Shown one piece after another: positions 51,082 through 62,689 of a DNA stretch of 64,000 bases. Origin of the DNA: Sipunculus nudus (taxonomy: Eukaryota; Annelida; Sipuncula; Golfingiida; Sipunculidae); the NCBI GenBank assembly GCA_026874595.1, contig CM049315.1, positions 11,718,664 through 11,782,663 of the forward strand. Direction: 5' to 3'. Positions within the stretch are counted from its first letter, which is position 1, and every line of letters starts with the position of its first letter. The notes beneath the pieces were generated by a model, which had not been told where the DNA came from, made no database searches, and saw only the letters and a program-made list of their open reading frames with translations. Both the position numbers and the translations under genes were made by a program.

Positions 51082-51766
51082 TATGCCTGCTGCCAGATAA
51101 CAATTTATGCTCATATATAAGTACAGTCAGGTGAAATTTGATTAAATTATCTTTTGCGTGCTTATTAAATAGTCTAATTGATTCCTTGTCGTTTGGGTTT
51201 CTACAAATAAGCCTGGAAAATGCTACATGACATTTCTGTATTTTTTTTTGTCTGTGTCTTGGAAACAAACGTATTAATAAAAGGAGTCGCAGCTTAATGT
51301 TCATTGTGAATGTGTTTATACTGAATGCATCATTGCATGCACTTTATCTTCACATACACATTTCGTGAGAATGTTATTTTGAATGTGTTTAAATGTGTTT
51401 ATACTGTACTATGTCTTCACAAGCAACGTAAATGTAAATATTTGTGATAAGTTGTCGTGTCCAAAAGTAATGAACATAACACATAATTTAACACCATATA
51501 ACAATGGCTGATGTGATATAACACATTATAACAATGCGCTGATGTAATATAACAATGACTGATGTAATATAACACAATATAACAAGACTGATATAAACTA
51601 TACAATATAACAAAAGGGGGAAAATTAAAGGAAAATCCTATGAAAATCGTGACAGTACATGGTTTTGATAATACTGAACTATAGTGTTAAGGTCGAGAGT
51701 TTTTACACGTGTCTAAATTATAACTTATTAACTACTCACATTTTGAGCAGGTTCTAAGAAGATCGT

Positions 51767-51849
51767 CCAATGGCTACTGCTTTTCTCCGTTATCCAATAA
51801 CAGTTTCAAGGTCCATTGAGTAATACTACCGACATCAAGCTCTGATTGG
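51767..51849 (+). promoter_or_regulatory. Cluster of CCAAT boxes upstream of TAF7
   Basis: CCAAT at 51767 and 51793 and its inverse ATTGG at 51845, within 85 bases and about 0.95 kb before the TAF7 start codon. Such clusters are typical of NF-Y-driven housekeeping promoters, but the transcription start is not known. Confidence 0.3.
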
Positions 51850-52801
51850 ATTACGTTATTTGGTGGGATAGTCTTTTTAAGTTCCGAATGAGGTGGCACG
51901 GTGATATAATGTTCCCTATAGTAATGCCAAACTCAGGGGTGGTTGTTGGCTTTGTGTCTCAATTGTGCAATGTTTCAAAGGTTTAGAAGAAAAACTATTT
52001 TTACAGTTTCGATGTTTGTATATACGAAATTGGTCCCCTAAGAAATAATTATGGCATATGATATATAAAAAGTGATTGCGAGTCAGTATTACTTAATCTT
52101 CAATTCCAGTAGAAAAATAATGCATTGGATCCGATTTATTAATTAAAAGCAGCTAGTTTCTGAATGATCAAGTGACGTTGTAAGTTAAATGTGACTCTAC
52201 AAGATATTTAAATGTTTAGAGAAAATCATACCCTAGAACTCTTTATCCCATGCATAAGGGTAAAATTAATTAATTACCATCATATTATTTGATATAACAT
52301 TCAGCACCTGGGGGACTGCATGTGTATGTGTATACCTGCAATTTCTTGGGCACACGCTTATTTCTACATTATGTATAGTACGGTGATACCGAATTTATGT
52401 ATGTATGAGTCGCCTGATGATCTATAACAGGGATTTTTCAGGAGCTGAATAACAAGTTCGTTGTGACCGTTCATTTGTCTTTTTAGGAGTATAACGTATT
52501 AGGTTTATTGTTTAATTTGTCATACAATTATTTGTTGTTTTCATGTACCGTGGAGTGTATATGATTACTTCTAAAGGTCGACAAGGGGAGTGTGGATCAA
52601 AAATTTGTTTTGAACTTCCTATACAAAGTCTATAAGCTGTCGTGGCCTTAATCTGCAGTCCAGAGACCAGACACAGGGATGGTCATGGGCTTTGCGGACT
52701 CGTGCGGAACCGCGTTTTGGATAAATAAGAGCGAGCCATCTGAGCTAGCTTTCACACTGCGACTTTTACTTTTCACAAACGTACTTCTGCAAACCTCCAA
52801 C

Positions 52802-52885
52802 ATGAGCAATCGGCCCACTGCAGGGAAGAAAAAAGAAGATGTTCCGTTCGACCTGGAGCAACAATTTATCGTTAGAATGCCACCG
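52802..52885 (+). CDS. TAF7: TAF7 exon 1 (coding part)
   Basis: Twenty-eight codons from MSNRPTAGKKKEDVPFDLEQ to IVRMPP, ending at the donor ATGCCACCG|GTGGGT in phase 0. The frame is open further upstream to an ATG at 52679. That extension contains a hydrophobic stretch (FTLRLLLFTNVLL) that does not belong to TAF7 and is probably 5' UTR. Confidence 0.88.
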
Positions 52886-55800
52886 GTGGGTCATTTGTTC
52901 ACCGATCTGTGTCATAAGCTGTGACATATAGCGATAATAAGTGAAATTAACGTTTAGGTACTCGTATTAAATAGGCCGCCCTTATTGACACTACAACGTC
53001 TGGTGACATTAAAACCATTTCTTCATAGACTGAATGTAAAAGATTTTCCTACTTGTACTTTTTGTAAATAAGAAAGAGAAACTTTATCACATATTTTTGG
53101 AATTGTTCTTTTGTCGCTAACTTCTGGTTAAAAATACAAGAGGTTTTGAATAGTTCGCCATTAAACTCCTCTGTTAATAGTTTTCAGTATCTGAAGTTCT
53201 GTTGGGTTAAAGCGAACATAGATGGTTAAATATGCTATCACTAATTGTATAAAAGTATGTTTATAATAGCAGATGTCTCAAAATGTTACCAAACTATCAT
53301 GAATGTATAAGCTATGTTAAGCAGATTTATTCAACAGAAGATGTAATCGCTAAGAAAGGAGGTAAATTAACTCAACATTATTCAAAATGGGAAAACCTTA
53401 CCTACCTGCTCTCCTCTACATGAATAATCTTCACGATTCAAAGTAAATTGTTATTGAAATATTAATTTCTATATGTATGTTTGTATGTATGTACTGTTCC
53501 GTTATGCATGTACTACGTTTGTGTAATAAAAAAAAAAGAAAGAAAATCCAAACAATTCATCATGCTATATAAAATATACACAATTAATATACACAATATA
53601 AACATGTTAAGATACGGACACAAACATGCATACACATTTTTATAATATACAAAATATACCGTACATAAATATTCAAGCAAGTTCCATGTAAAATTAAATA
53701 TTCCAAAACAGTCTTCTTCAGTATCATCCTTCTCGACCTCTGAACAGTGTTTCCTAATCGTCTGCATGCCCTGCCATGCCAGGGGCCCTGGATGAGGTAA
53801 ATATGCAACTAGAGAATTTTTAAAGGTTTGTTTCATTTATTAAGAATAACTACCATATTTGATATGTAAAGACTAAATATGCTAAAATTAGTCAAATATA
53901 GCTTGTACAATGCAATGCAACGTTTTCTTAGCGACTTTATCAATATCAACGTCATGCATAACGTTATGGTGGTAGATCAAAGTTTGAGCCGATAAATTTG
54001 ACTTAGGATATACACGACTCTCAAACAACACCACCATTCATAAAAATGTTTATTTTTTTGTAAAATTATACATCTCCTGTATATTACAGAATATTACTTT
54101 TGTTTATAATTTGCGTTAAAGATAGAAAATAGGCTACTGAAAAAAAAAATTAAATACACAATTACCCTGGAAAACCCCTGTTACAATAAGGCAAAAGAAA
54201 TGTCTTTGCAATGATAAAAAAACACCATATTTCATGACGCCCAATTTCCCTGGTAGCCTTTGAAGTCACCTGGCCCTTTGATCTAGGACACCAGTGATCA
54301 AAGTGATTAATTGGGGCAACGGTGCGAAAGCTTAATTGCGGTACGCTTGACTGACCACTGGTTACACACGGTAACCGAGACTCCCAATTCTCAGTACCCC
54401 AGACTGCAAAACACGGTAACCGAGACTTCCAAATCGAGGTAACCGAGACTTTCCGACTGTGTGTCAATAAGCACTCCGTATTAAATAATACGGCAGAACT
54501 ATAGAAACCGGGCTTCAGCCTACCGCCGGTAAAACGGGTGTCGCATAATAAATTGTTTCCTGGAAAAGGCCGATACATATCATTTTCCTCTGAATTCCCG
54601 TATTTAATTTTGCTCATAGCTGGAGTTTATTATATTAGAGGAGGAGGGGTCCGGGGAACCTGGGTTCCCCGTCTGAACGGGGGTGTGGGGGCGGAGCCCC
54701 CACCTTAAGCTTAATTTTCCTGTTAAAATAGTAAATGGTTTCCCATTTTCGCAATAGATGCCTCTTCAATCACAGATATAAATGAACAAAACTTGCTCCT
54801 GCTGGTATCTCGTCTTCACAGCTCACTTAGTAGCGTGTAGGGCTCCTAGTCCAGAGATCGTAGGTTCGATTTCCGATTCAGGCGACTTCTGATGCTTAGT
54901 AGTTGTTTATGTTAGAAGAATTGAGTGTAGGGACATCTACAGGGAAAAGTAGGAGTTAAAATAGGGAATGAGAGGTGACAATTTTATTTATATGTTCCTC
55001 AATACAAGCGAAGCCCGCATTCTATAGTGGCTCCAATAAAACAATAGGTCGAATTTTACCCCCACTTTATTCCCGCTCCATCGTACTGCAGAACTATAGA
55101 AACCGGGCTTCAGCCTACCGTTGGTACCTTATGCACAACGGGTGTCGCATAATAAATTGTTTCCTGAAAAAGGCCGATACATATTATTTTCCTGAGAATT
55201 CCCATATTTAATTTTGCTCATAACTGGAGTTTATTGTATTAGAGGAGGAGGGTCCGGGGAACCTGGGTTTCCCGTCTGAACATGGGTGTAGGGGCATGTC
55301 CCCCACCTGAAGCTAATTTTTCCTGTTAAAATAGTTAATGGTTTCCCATTTTCGCGACAGATGGCGCTTCAATCGCAGATATAAATGAACAAAACTTGCT
55401 CCTGCTGGTTTCTCGTCTTCACAGCTCACGTAGTAGCGTGTAGGGGTCCTAGTCTAGAGATCTTAGATTTGATTCCCGATTTAGGCAACTTCTGATGTTT
55501 AATAGTTTATGTTAGAAGAGTTGAGTGTAGGGACATCTACAGGGAAAAGTATGAGTTAAAATAGGGAATGAGTGGAGACAGTTTTATTTACATTTTCCTC
55601 AATAGAAGCGAAGCCCACGTTCTATAGTGGCTCCCATCGTATTCTTATGTCATTAAGACTATTTGGCCCGAGTATAGAATCCGGTCTACATTTCCAAGGT
55701 TGGTCTAAACTGACTGGATCGTCTAATATAAGTAGTAATCAACATAAGCCGTGACATGCCTGATGATATGACGTCGACATGCCTCTTACTTCTCCGTCAC

Positions 55801-58800
55801 ATGAATCCTAAACATCATGTCTGTCCATATACACCCATAACCTCGTCCATGTAGACTGGATTCTATTCTTGCTCTGACTAATTTACCATAGCCATGTATG
55901 CATACGTTTTCAGAAATACGCATACCAACCTAGCCCGATTAAATCAGACTCAGTATTATAGCCATACAGTGTTTCTACAATATAAGCCACGGAGGATGCA
56001 ATGGATCAGTTGCATCTTCTTTGACTGCCTGTTAACTGCCAAACAACAAGACACAGGATTATACCATTTTAACTGAATAAGTATGTGTTTCATGGTTTTG
56101 ATAACAACTAAAATTAAACTTGGATCATCATTTTTAAACATTTACTGACCTTTTTCCAGAGGCATGTCAGTAAGTTTAGTAGGGACAGAGAAGAACAGTT
56201 GAACAAGCGCACTTGATGATCTCACTGATAGCCTTGCTGACTCGAGTAATTGACAGCTAAAATTTTGTTACATTTTCTCTAAACGGGCCCAGCTCTGAAG
56301 AGTGACTGCTGGCACAGGGTAATAAACACCTGTTGACACTGGTTACAAGGACATTGGGCAGTGTGTAGTCTGAGGTTTATATTGTAGAAACTCTCACTGT
56401 ATAGCTATCAGACTCAATATTTGGCAGGTCCTAATAATATTGAGTTTGATTAAATCGGGCTAAAACTAGCCCAGCGAGGAGAGTCCAGAACAAATTTTGT
56501 TACATTTGATTTGATTGTCAGCTGACCAGTTGCTAACCAGCCCGTAATTGCACTATTATGGAAACTTATCCAGGGGGTAGACCCAGATGTGGCTCTGTTG
56601 TAAACACAGAGGCCCCTGCCTTCATTTATCTAGCAGACGGGAACGCATGCATCTTCTGACGATGCACTCAGTTTAAATACATCTTATCTTGAAATGGTGA
56701 ACCTGGGGTGATTGTTTCGGCCAGTGGTGTGCAATGCATGTGTTACATCATCACTGCTGTGAATGTCCTTGTAACTGGACCACTGGCTACACAACACCAC
56801 CAGGGTTACACACTGGATTGTTTCAGCTGGCCAGGTGCATGTGGCACACTTCATCTGGGTGGGTCAAAAAGCTAGCAGTGATGATGTACTGCACACCGTT
56901 GGCTGAAACAATCACCCAAACTCACCATCGTCTAACAATGCATGCGTTCCCATCTGCTAGATAAATGAAAGCAGCAACCAGGGCAGACATGTTGGTACTC
57001 TAATCAAATCACAAGTATGGCTTGACTTAATCCAGGCTACATTTTAACCAAGGCCTTGTCAGGGTCAAACTGAATGATTCTTTTTTTTAGCTCAGTTGAC
57101 TATAAGTCATCTGAGCTATAGTCGTCATCCATTGTCCATCGTCCGTCCATCTGTCTGGATGTCCGTCCGCAAGACTGGCACGTTTCGACACCATTGGACC
57201 TACAAATCTGAAATTAGGCATACAGTTAGATGTCCCCAAAATATCATACCATGCCGTAAATTGGGTCAATAGGACTTCGTTCCTCCGAGATATTAAGGAA
57301 AAACCTCAATTTTTTATTAGAAATCTATTTTCACACTTTAGGACTGCCTAATATCAAAAACCACTCATCTGGTTTTCTTCAAATTTACCATAAATATTCC
57401 TCTATATAGTTCCTATGTACTTGCCAGAAATTAAGTCAGTATTATTCAATTTAAAAAAAATTATGGGCCCAAACATAATGGACATTGTAAAAAAAATCAG
57501 GAAAGATATTTGGTCACTTAAGACCAAAAGTGTTAAAGCTAAGGACTTTTTTCCAGTAATATAACTTTAATTAATCAAAATTAAATTTTATACCCAAAAT
57601 TAGATCAAAATCTTTTAAATTTAATTAAAATATTAGCAAAAATATAAATTGGTACCTTAAATTTTGCCCAACTTTGGCCACGGCATGTTTTTTTCCTATA
57701 AGTACTATGGATTTAATTTTCACAGCATGTTTTTGTTATCATTTTGTCTGTTAACACCAAAAATTTGAAACCAGTTGATCAAAAACTGTAGATTTTATTC
57801 AAGTTTTCAAGCACCATGTCACATCAAGTTTACATCAAGCTAGTGTTATGCAGTTTGCTAGCCCTCAGCTCCCCAGCTTCAGCTCTAAGTTCCTTAAATT
57901 TAGCATACAGTTAGATGTCTCCAAAATCCCCTACCATGCCAAGAATTTTATCACTAGGACTTAATTCCTTCGAAATATTAATGAAAAACTTCATTTTTCC
58001 ATTAAAAACCCATTGTTCCACTGTAAGACTGCCTAATATCAAAACCACTGATCTGACTTTGATCATAGATAATATACATATTTTTCTATACATTCGCTAT
58101 GCACATGCCAGAAATTATGTCAGTATTGCGTAATTGTTTTAAGTTATGGGCCCAAACATAATGCACTTTTTAAAAAATCAAGAAATATATTTACTCCCTC
58201 AACAAGAGGATTGCTGAAGCTAGAGATTTTTTGTCAGGGATGTAACATTATTTAATCAAGATTCAATTGAATACCAAAAATTAGTTCTGAATTTTTCAAA
58301 TTTTATAAGTTATTAGTATAAATATAAAATTATTACCTTAAATTTTGCCCAACTTTGACCATGGCACGTTTGTTTCCTGAGAGCACTGTTGATATAATTT
58401 TCATATCATGCACACATAAGGATTTCATCTTTGTAGTTTAGAAAGCTGAAAGAAAATGGCCAAATATTGTAGCTTTTATTAATGTTTATATGTCAGACCC
58501 AGGCTTAATCCAGCCCCTGTTCAGTCACCTGTATGTTGACCTTTCATCGGATTATGCATGCTTGAGCGAAGCATACACTGGGGCAGCCAGGCAGCTAATG
58601 CCCAGCCACAGTTGATCCAGGTGTCCAACCCATCTCATCTAGTAGTTGTTTTGAAAAACAACATAACAATAAACAATAAATTAATAATTTTGTATTGGTT
58701 TTTTATAACAAATTAAAGAAAAATTAATAGAAAAGGAATTTGTCAGTTGATGAGTAACAGAAAATAAACTTGAAGTTACTGATGATGTAAGAATCTTGTA

Positions 58801-61074
58801 TGGATGGATAGAATGTCAATGTCAATGTTATTCCAAATAACACCATGCAGTCACCTATGGTATTTTTCAGTGAAATTTTAATGATAAAAAAATAAATCAT
58901 ATTATTCATTACTAATCATTAGGGATCATATGAAGGAAATTAATGATAGACAAAGATGCAGTTGATAATATTAATTTAGATTCCTACTGTGTCTAGTGTG
59001 TAGATTGATGTGAAAGTAGTCCAAAGTGAATATATTACATTTATTTTTTTTATTAATATAAATAAAAGCCATAAAACCAGGTACTTACAATCATTATTTA
59101 AATTTGTGAATTTTGTATATTCTGGATTCTCAACATCTTTGTTTGGCTTAAACTGAATAAATACTAGACATGGTGCGAATGCTTTGCAAATGTATTTGAA
59201 TACAAATATGAATATGTCATGCATTAAAAAATTTTATTGCATAAGAATGGGAATTCAGGTAAAAATGAAAGTATTTGAATACTAGTGCAGATACTTTCAA
59301 AATGTATTCATGAATGCATTCATGAATATATTCTATAATATTATTTCAATAATCATTTCAGTTATATTTTATTAAAAAAAATCATATGATTTTCTTCTTA
59401 TTATTTTTTTAATTAAAATTATATTGGCACAGTATGTTATTAAATTTTAATAAATAGTTAAACTCTTTTATAATATGTGCTGCTTATAAGTTATATGGCC
59501 AAGTCAAAATCTGTGTGACAATAGCACTCCATTTGTTAATAAAATAAATGAAATCAATCCTCTTCCCTGTCTCCAAAGATACTATCAAAATCATACATAA
59601 GCTAAACACCAACAACTCATAATAAAGCTTATATTTATTACCACCCAAAACAAACATGTGCCTCTTTCCCAAATCATATTTTTTATCATATATAACAGCT
59701 GAGCGCCGTGACCCATGGGTTCCTTGTTTGTGTATGTTATAAAGCTATCCAAGGGCTACATTTATATTGATACAAAATTTTTGTCTGATCGGTCAAACTG
59801 TTCCCATGATATATGGGTTTTTGTATGGAAACAGACACACAAATGGACACTGGGCAGAGAGGAAAGGTCAGAGGTCAAAACAAAATCGGGGCGCAGCAGT
59901 TCCCATGTGACCCGAACTTAATCCGGGGTTTCGTAAAATTCTGCCCAGCGGTTACAGAGGAGTTCTCCGGACACCTACGCCGTGGTGGCGGCGGTCGACT
60001 GAAAAAATAGTATTCGCAAAATTCTGTTTTGGCGGATACAATAAGAATATATCCCACAATGCCTCACTCATTTCTGTTACAGTCATTAAACTATGTACTG
60101 TGTCACAGTCAATATGTCCCCAGTGATTACTGCAGGTTTTACAATAATTAATGCACATGTGTACTGGCTGGTTTCGATACCATGATCATACTACTTTACT
60201 GATTATCAAACCATGTTTTCAGAGACCTTATAACCTGTTTCTGTAGAAGCATCATCCCCTGTTAATCTTAGTTGATAAGGTGCCTTATTCCTGAGGATTT
60301 TCTATTTGCAATGATTCCCCGTTTGTGAATATATTGTGAATTTAAAGCCCAATTGAACAAAAAGGTTATAACAGTATTTATATTTTTGCAGGGTCCAGCC
60401 ATGGCACTTCGGCATGATGTGGAGACTGGTGCGATGAACCTGAAGGACAAGCTATTTATAGAAATATCACATGACATGAGACATGGTACTGTACGCTACG
60501 GGGACCAGGTATTCTCTGCTAAGGTATTGCATCAGTTTTATTTGTAAAACAAAACTAAAATGTTCATGTTTGTGCAGGTATTGTTCTCCATCAACAGTTC
60601 TTCAGAAGGGGTTGTTGTTGGAAGGAGTGAGTTTGTAGACAGTGTTAAAATTGTGTAGTTGATCTGTATATTTAAGAAAAATAAAAAATTATAAAACAAA
60701 TGATGTAGAACTGTTGAATTAGGATATGTAAACAGGGTTAACAAAATTGTATTTGACTTTTTTGAACATGTATGAATTGAAGACAGGCAAAATAAATGTA
60801 ACCTTCACTGTAAAACTTAAGATTCTTTACTTTAGCTTCTCCGTATTAATAAATTATTGAATCATATATTAAAAGACAAGTGGCATTTCAAAACTGAGTA
60901 ATTGCTTTATCACCAGTATGAATTAATACATTATGAAAGAACAGCTGATTACAATGTTTGTGTCCAGCGTCTGTAAATTCTATGTGCTTCCAGCTGCTTG
61001 ATCTTCCCTGTATCATGGAATCTCTGAAGACAACGGACAGTAAAACCCTGTACAAAACAGCAGATATTGCTCAG
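52802..61074 (+). CDS. TAF7: TAF7, TFIID subunit 7 (N-terminal exons; gene continues beyond the window)
   Basis: Three phase-0 exons (52802-52885, 60392-60523, 60994-61074) join to 99 residues. They read as the start of the TAFII55 N-terminal domain: FDLEQQFIVRMPP, then the VETGAMNLKDKLFIEI region with RHGTVRYGDQVFSAK, then LLDLPCIMESLKT..SKTLYKTADIAQ. Human TAF7, as remembered, has ELESQFILRLPP, VNLKDRL, LPCVMESLKTID and FYKTADICQ at the same places. TAF7 binds TAF1 in TFIID and restrains its acetyltransferase activity during Pol II initiation. The start MSNRPT was chosen because it matches the family's length before the conserved block; an in-frame ATG at 52679 would add 41 residues unlike the family. 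Downstream exons are not seen before the window ends. Intron 1 is 7.5 kb and rich in repeats. Confidence 0.93.
52960..53537 (+). mobile_element. LINE 3' fragment in TAF7 intron 1
   Basis: Translation in pieces gives CTFCK, then ERETLSH, then a frame-shifted FWNCSFVANFWLKIQEVLNS, again the zf-RVT domain of an L1/Tx1-type LINE, ending with an A-rich tail at 53527. One stop codon and at least one frameshift interrupt the domain. It starts about 75 bases after the TAF7 exon 1 donor. Confidence 0.7.
54491..55638 (+). repeat. 597-bp tandem duplication, each copy holding a tRNA-derived SINE
   Basis: GCAGAACTATAGAAACCGGG starts at 54491 and 55088 and the following 550 bases match closely. Each copy contains GCTCACTTAGTAGCG or a near variant (A-box like). 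At the matching distance lies a B-box-like sequence, GGTTCGATTTCC in the first copy (about 54862) and a decayed version in the second. Confidence 0.7.
54815..54890 (+). mobile_element. tRNA-derived SINE head
   Basis: CAGCTCAC.TAGTAGCG and GTAGGTTCGATTTCC are spaced as the internal Pol III promoter of a tRNA, with an anticodon-loop-like GGCTCCTAGTCC between them. The acceptor stem does not pair, so it is not a functional tRNA. Confidence 0.55.
55931..56462. repeat. Inverted repeat pair enclosing about 390 bp
   Basis: TAGCCCGATTAAATCAGACT at the left reappears inverted at the right (AGTTTGATTAAATCGGGCTA, 56443-56462). The adjoining CATACAGTGTTTCTACAATA is inverted at about 56376-56400. The right arm has about 30 extra bases. 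It could be the ends of an unrecognised DNA transposon. Confidence 0.45.
56620..56971. mobile_element. Foldback element (long inverted repeat)
   Basis: The outer arms CTTCATTTATCTAGCAGACG and its complement are at the two edges. A second inner pair (GGGTGATTGTTTC.GCCA and TGGCTGAAACAATCACCC) lies further in, so most of the 352 bp can form one stem around a loop of roughly 130 bp. No TSD was identified. Confidence 0.65.
57081..58480 (-). repeat. Dispersed repeat ending CTGAGCTAAAAA (copy 3, internally duplicated)
   Basis: Minus-strand copy in TAF7 intron 1. Its interior is present twice: the stretch around CATACAGTTAGATGTC occurs near 57220 and again near 57907, followed each time by similar sequence ending at GGGCCCAAACATAATG. 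Confidence 0.7.
58481..59727. other. TAF7 intron 1, no gene recognised
   Basis: AT-rich intronic DNA. No coherent frame or repeat end was identified. Confidence 0.5.
59728..60041 (-). mobile_element. Short 5' fragment of a Helentron-like element (H5)
   Basis: About 310 bases ending at the GGCGGATACAA terminus, matching the first fifth of H2 and H6 (minus orientation). The tandem array and the CTAG end are missing. It lies 350 bases upstream of TAF7 exon 2. Confidence 0.72.
60392..60523 (+). CDS. TAF7: TAF7 exon 2
   Basis: Forty-four codons between TATTTTTGCAG and the donor GCTAAG|GTATTG. The exon encodes GPAMALRHDVETGAMNLKDK, then LFIEISHDMRHGTVRYGDQV and FSAK. MNLKDKL.IE followed by R.G.VR is the conserved core of the TAFII55 domain. 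Confidence 0.93.
60994..61074 (+). CDS. TAF7: TAF7 exon 3
   Basis: Twenty-seven codons between GTGCTTCCAG and the donor GCTCAG|GTAATA, encoding LLDLPCIMESLKTTDSKTLY and KTADIAQ. This is the most conserved block of TAF7 (LPC.MESLKT.D....YKTADI.Q). Its 3' half is repeated downstream as non-coding copies. Confidence 0.93.
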
Positions 61075-61110
61075 GTAATAAATAGTTTTGTTATCATCTG
61101 TGTGCTTTAG

Positions 61111-61150
61111 GTACAGTAAAGCTCTGTACAAAACAGCAGATATTGCTCAG
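61111..61150 (+). pseudogene. Decoy copy of the TAF7 exon 3 end
   Basis: Forty bases flanked by TGTGCTTTAG and a GTAATT donor copy the codons for SKALYKTADIAQ. Spliced after exon 3 in phase 0 they would read GTA CAG TAA, an immediate stop, so inclusion would act as a poison exon rather than lengthen the protein. Confidence 0.7.
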
Positions 61151-61154
61151 GTAA

Positions 61155-62617
61155 TTGTATCCGCCAAAACGAAGTTTTGCGGATACTATGTTTTTGACCG
61201 GGTTCCGCCGCCGCCGCCGCCGCATTCGTTTCCTGAGAACTCCTCTGAGACTACTGGACAGATTTTTCCGAAACTTACACAAATTATTAGGTCACATGTG
61301 AACTGGTGCCTAACCAAGTGGCCTTGACCTCTGACCTTTCCTCTCTGTCCAGCGTCCGTTTTTGCGTCTGTTTCCATACATAAACCCACATATCTCGGGA
61401 ACCGTTTGACCGATCAGGAAAATTTTTTTACACAAATGTAGCCCTTGGATAGCTTTATAACATACACAAAAGGTGGCGCCACCTGCAACCATGTTTGCAC
61501 AGTGTCCATCTGTTCATCTGCCTTGGGTTAAAATCACTCATATCTCTGCAGTGGTTTGACTAATTCACCTAAAATTGGGCATGCGTATACATCCTAGATA
61601 GCTTTCTTGATTTTATGACAGGTGGCGCCACCTACATTCACGTTAACGCTGCAGACATTCAAGCTCATATCTCAGGAACCATTTGACCAATCAGGAAAAA
61701 AATTTTACACAAATGTACCCTTGGATAGCTGTATAAAATATACAAAAATGGTGGCGCCACCTGCAGCCATTTTTGCACAGGGTCCATCTGTTTGTCTTAC
61801 TTGGGTTAAAATCACTCATATCTCTGCAGTGGTTTGACCAAATTACCTGAAATTCGGCATGCATTCATCCCACATAGCTTTCTTGATTTTAGGACAGGTG
61901 GCACCACCTACATTCACGTTCATGCTGTAGACATCCATGCTTATATCTCCGGACTCGTTCGACCAATCAGGAAAAAAATTTTACACAAATGTAGCCCTTG
62001 GATAGCTTTATAACATACACAAAAATGGTGGCGCCACCTGCAGCCATTTTTGCACAGCATCCATCTATTTGTCTGCCTTGGGTTAAAATCACTCATATCT
62101 CTGCAGTGGTTTGACCAAATTACCTGTCATTCAGCATGCGTATACATCCACGATAGCTTTCTTGATTTTATGACAGGTGGCGCCAGCTTCATTCTCGTTC
62201 AGGCTGCAGACATTGATGCTTATATCTCCGGACTCGTTTGACCAATCAGGAAAAAAAACTTACACAAATGTAGCCCTTGGATAGCTTTATAACATACACA
62301 AAAATGGTGGGGCCACCTGCAGCAATTTTTGCACAGCATCCATCTGTTTGTCTGCTGTGGGATGAAATCACTCATATCTCTGCAGTGGTTTGACTTTTCC
62401 ACCTGAAATTTTGCATGTGTATACATCTTGGATAGTTTCTCGTTCAAATAACAGGTGGCGCCACCTACTATCATAATGTCATGTGGCAGAGATCCATTCT
62501 AATATGTAACACATGTAACTCTATTTCCCCTTGCTACTCAATCCATGCCTCACTTCACCCGTCCTACTCTGATTTTGGCGGATACATGTAGTCGCTTGTC
62601 GACTATCCGTATTCTAG
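61155..62617 (+). mobile_element. Complete Helentron-like non-autonomous element (H6)
   Basis: The element is 1463 bp. It starts TTGTATCCGCCAAAAC, ends ...ATTCTAG, and lies between host A and host T. TGTATCCGCC at the left terminus recurs inverted (TTTTGGCGGATACA) about 30 bases inside the right end. That copy is followed by a hairpin (TAGTCG-CTTGT-CGACTA), 8 bases and CTAG. Asymmetric inverted repeats, a 3' hairpin and CTRR ending before T are the hallmarks of Helitron2/Helentron elements. The body has four 278-bp dimers carrying the palindrome GGTGGCGCCACC. No coding capacity is visible. It lies in TAF7 intron 3. Confidence 0.85.
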
Positions 62618-62651
62618 TGAATAGTTTTGTTATCATCTGTGTGCTTTATGT

Positions 62652-62689
62652 ACAGTAAAGCCCTGTACAAAACAGCAGATATTGCTCAG
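62652..62689 (+). pseudogene. Second decoy copy of the TAF7 exon 3 end
   Basis: ACAGTAAAGCCCTGTACAAA and the following bases through CTCAG match exon 3, followed by a GTAATG donor. The upstream acceptor AG present in the first decoy is changed here (TTTATGTA), so it is less likely to be used as an exon. Confidence 0.65.

Noticed and set aside
50536-51304. Two ~90-codon minus-strand frames
   Set aside because: They overlap the arms of the TA-flanked MITE and are not conserved-looking.
54162-54617. 151-codon minus-strand frame
   Set aside because: Contains an internally repeated GGTAACCGAGACT phrase and runs into the 597-bp duplicated block; no family recognised.
54815-54890. Functional tRNA gene
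   Set aside because: A- and B-box-like sequences are present but the acceptor and anticodon stems do not pair, and a related block follows 597 bases on; a SINE head fits better.
4701-62465. Common origin of the GTGGCGCC in the polypyrimidine arrays and the GGTGGCGCCACC palindrome in the Helentron-like elements
   Set aside because: Only about eight bases are shared, the flanks are unrelated and the array motif is not palindromic beyond GGCGCC; coincidence is the simpler reading.
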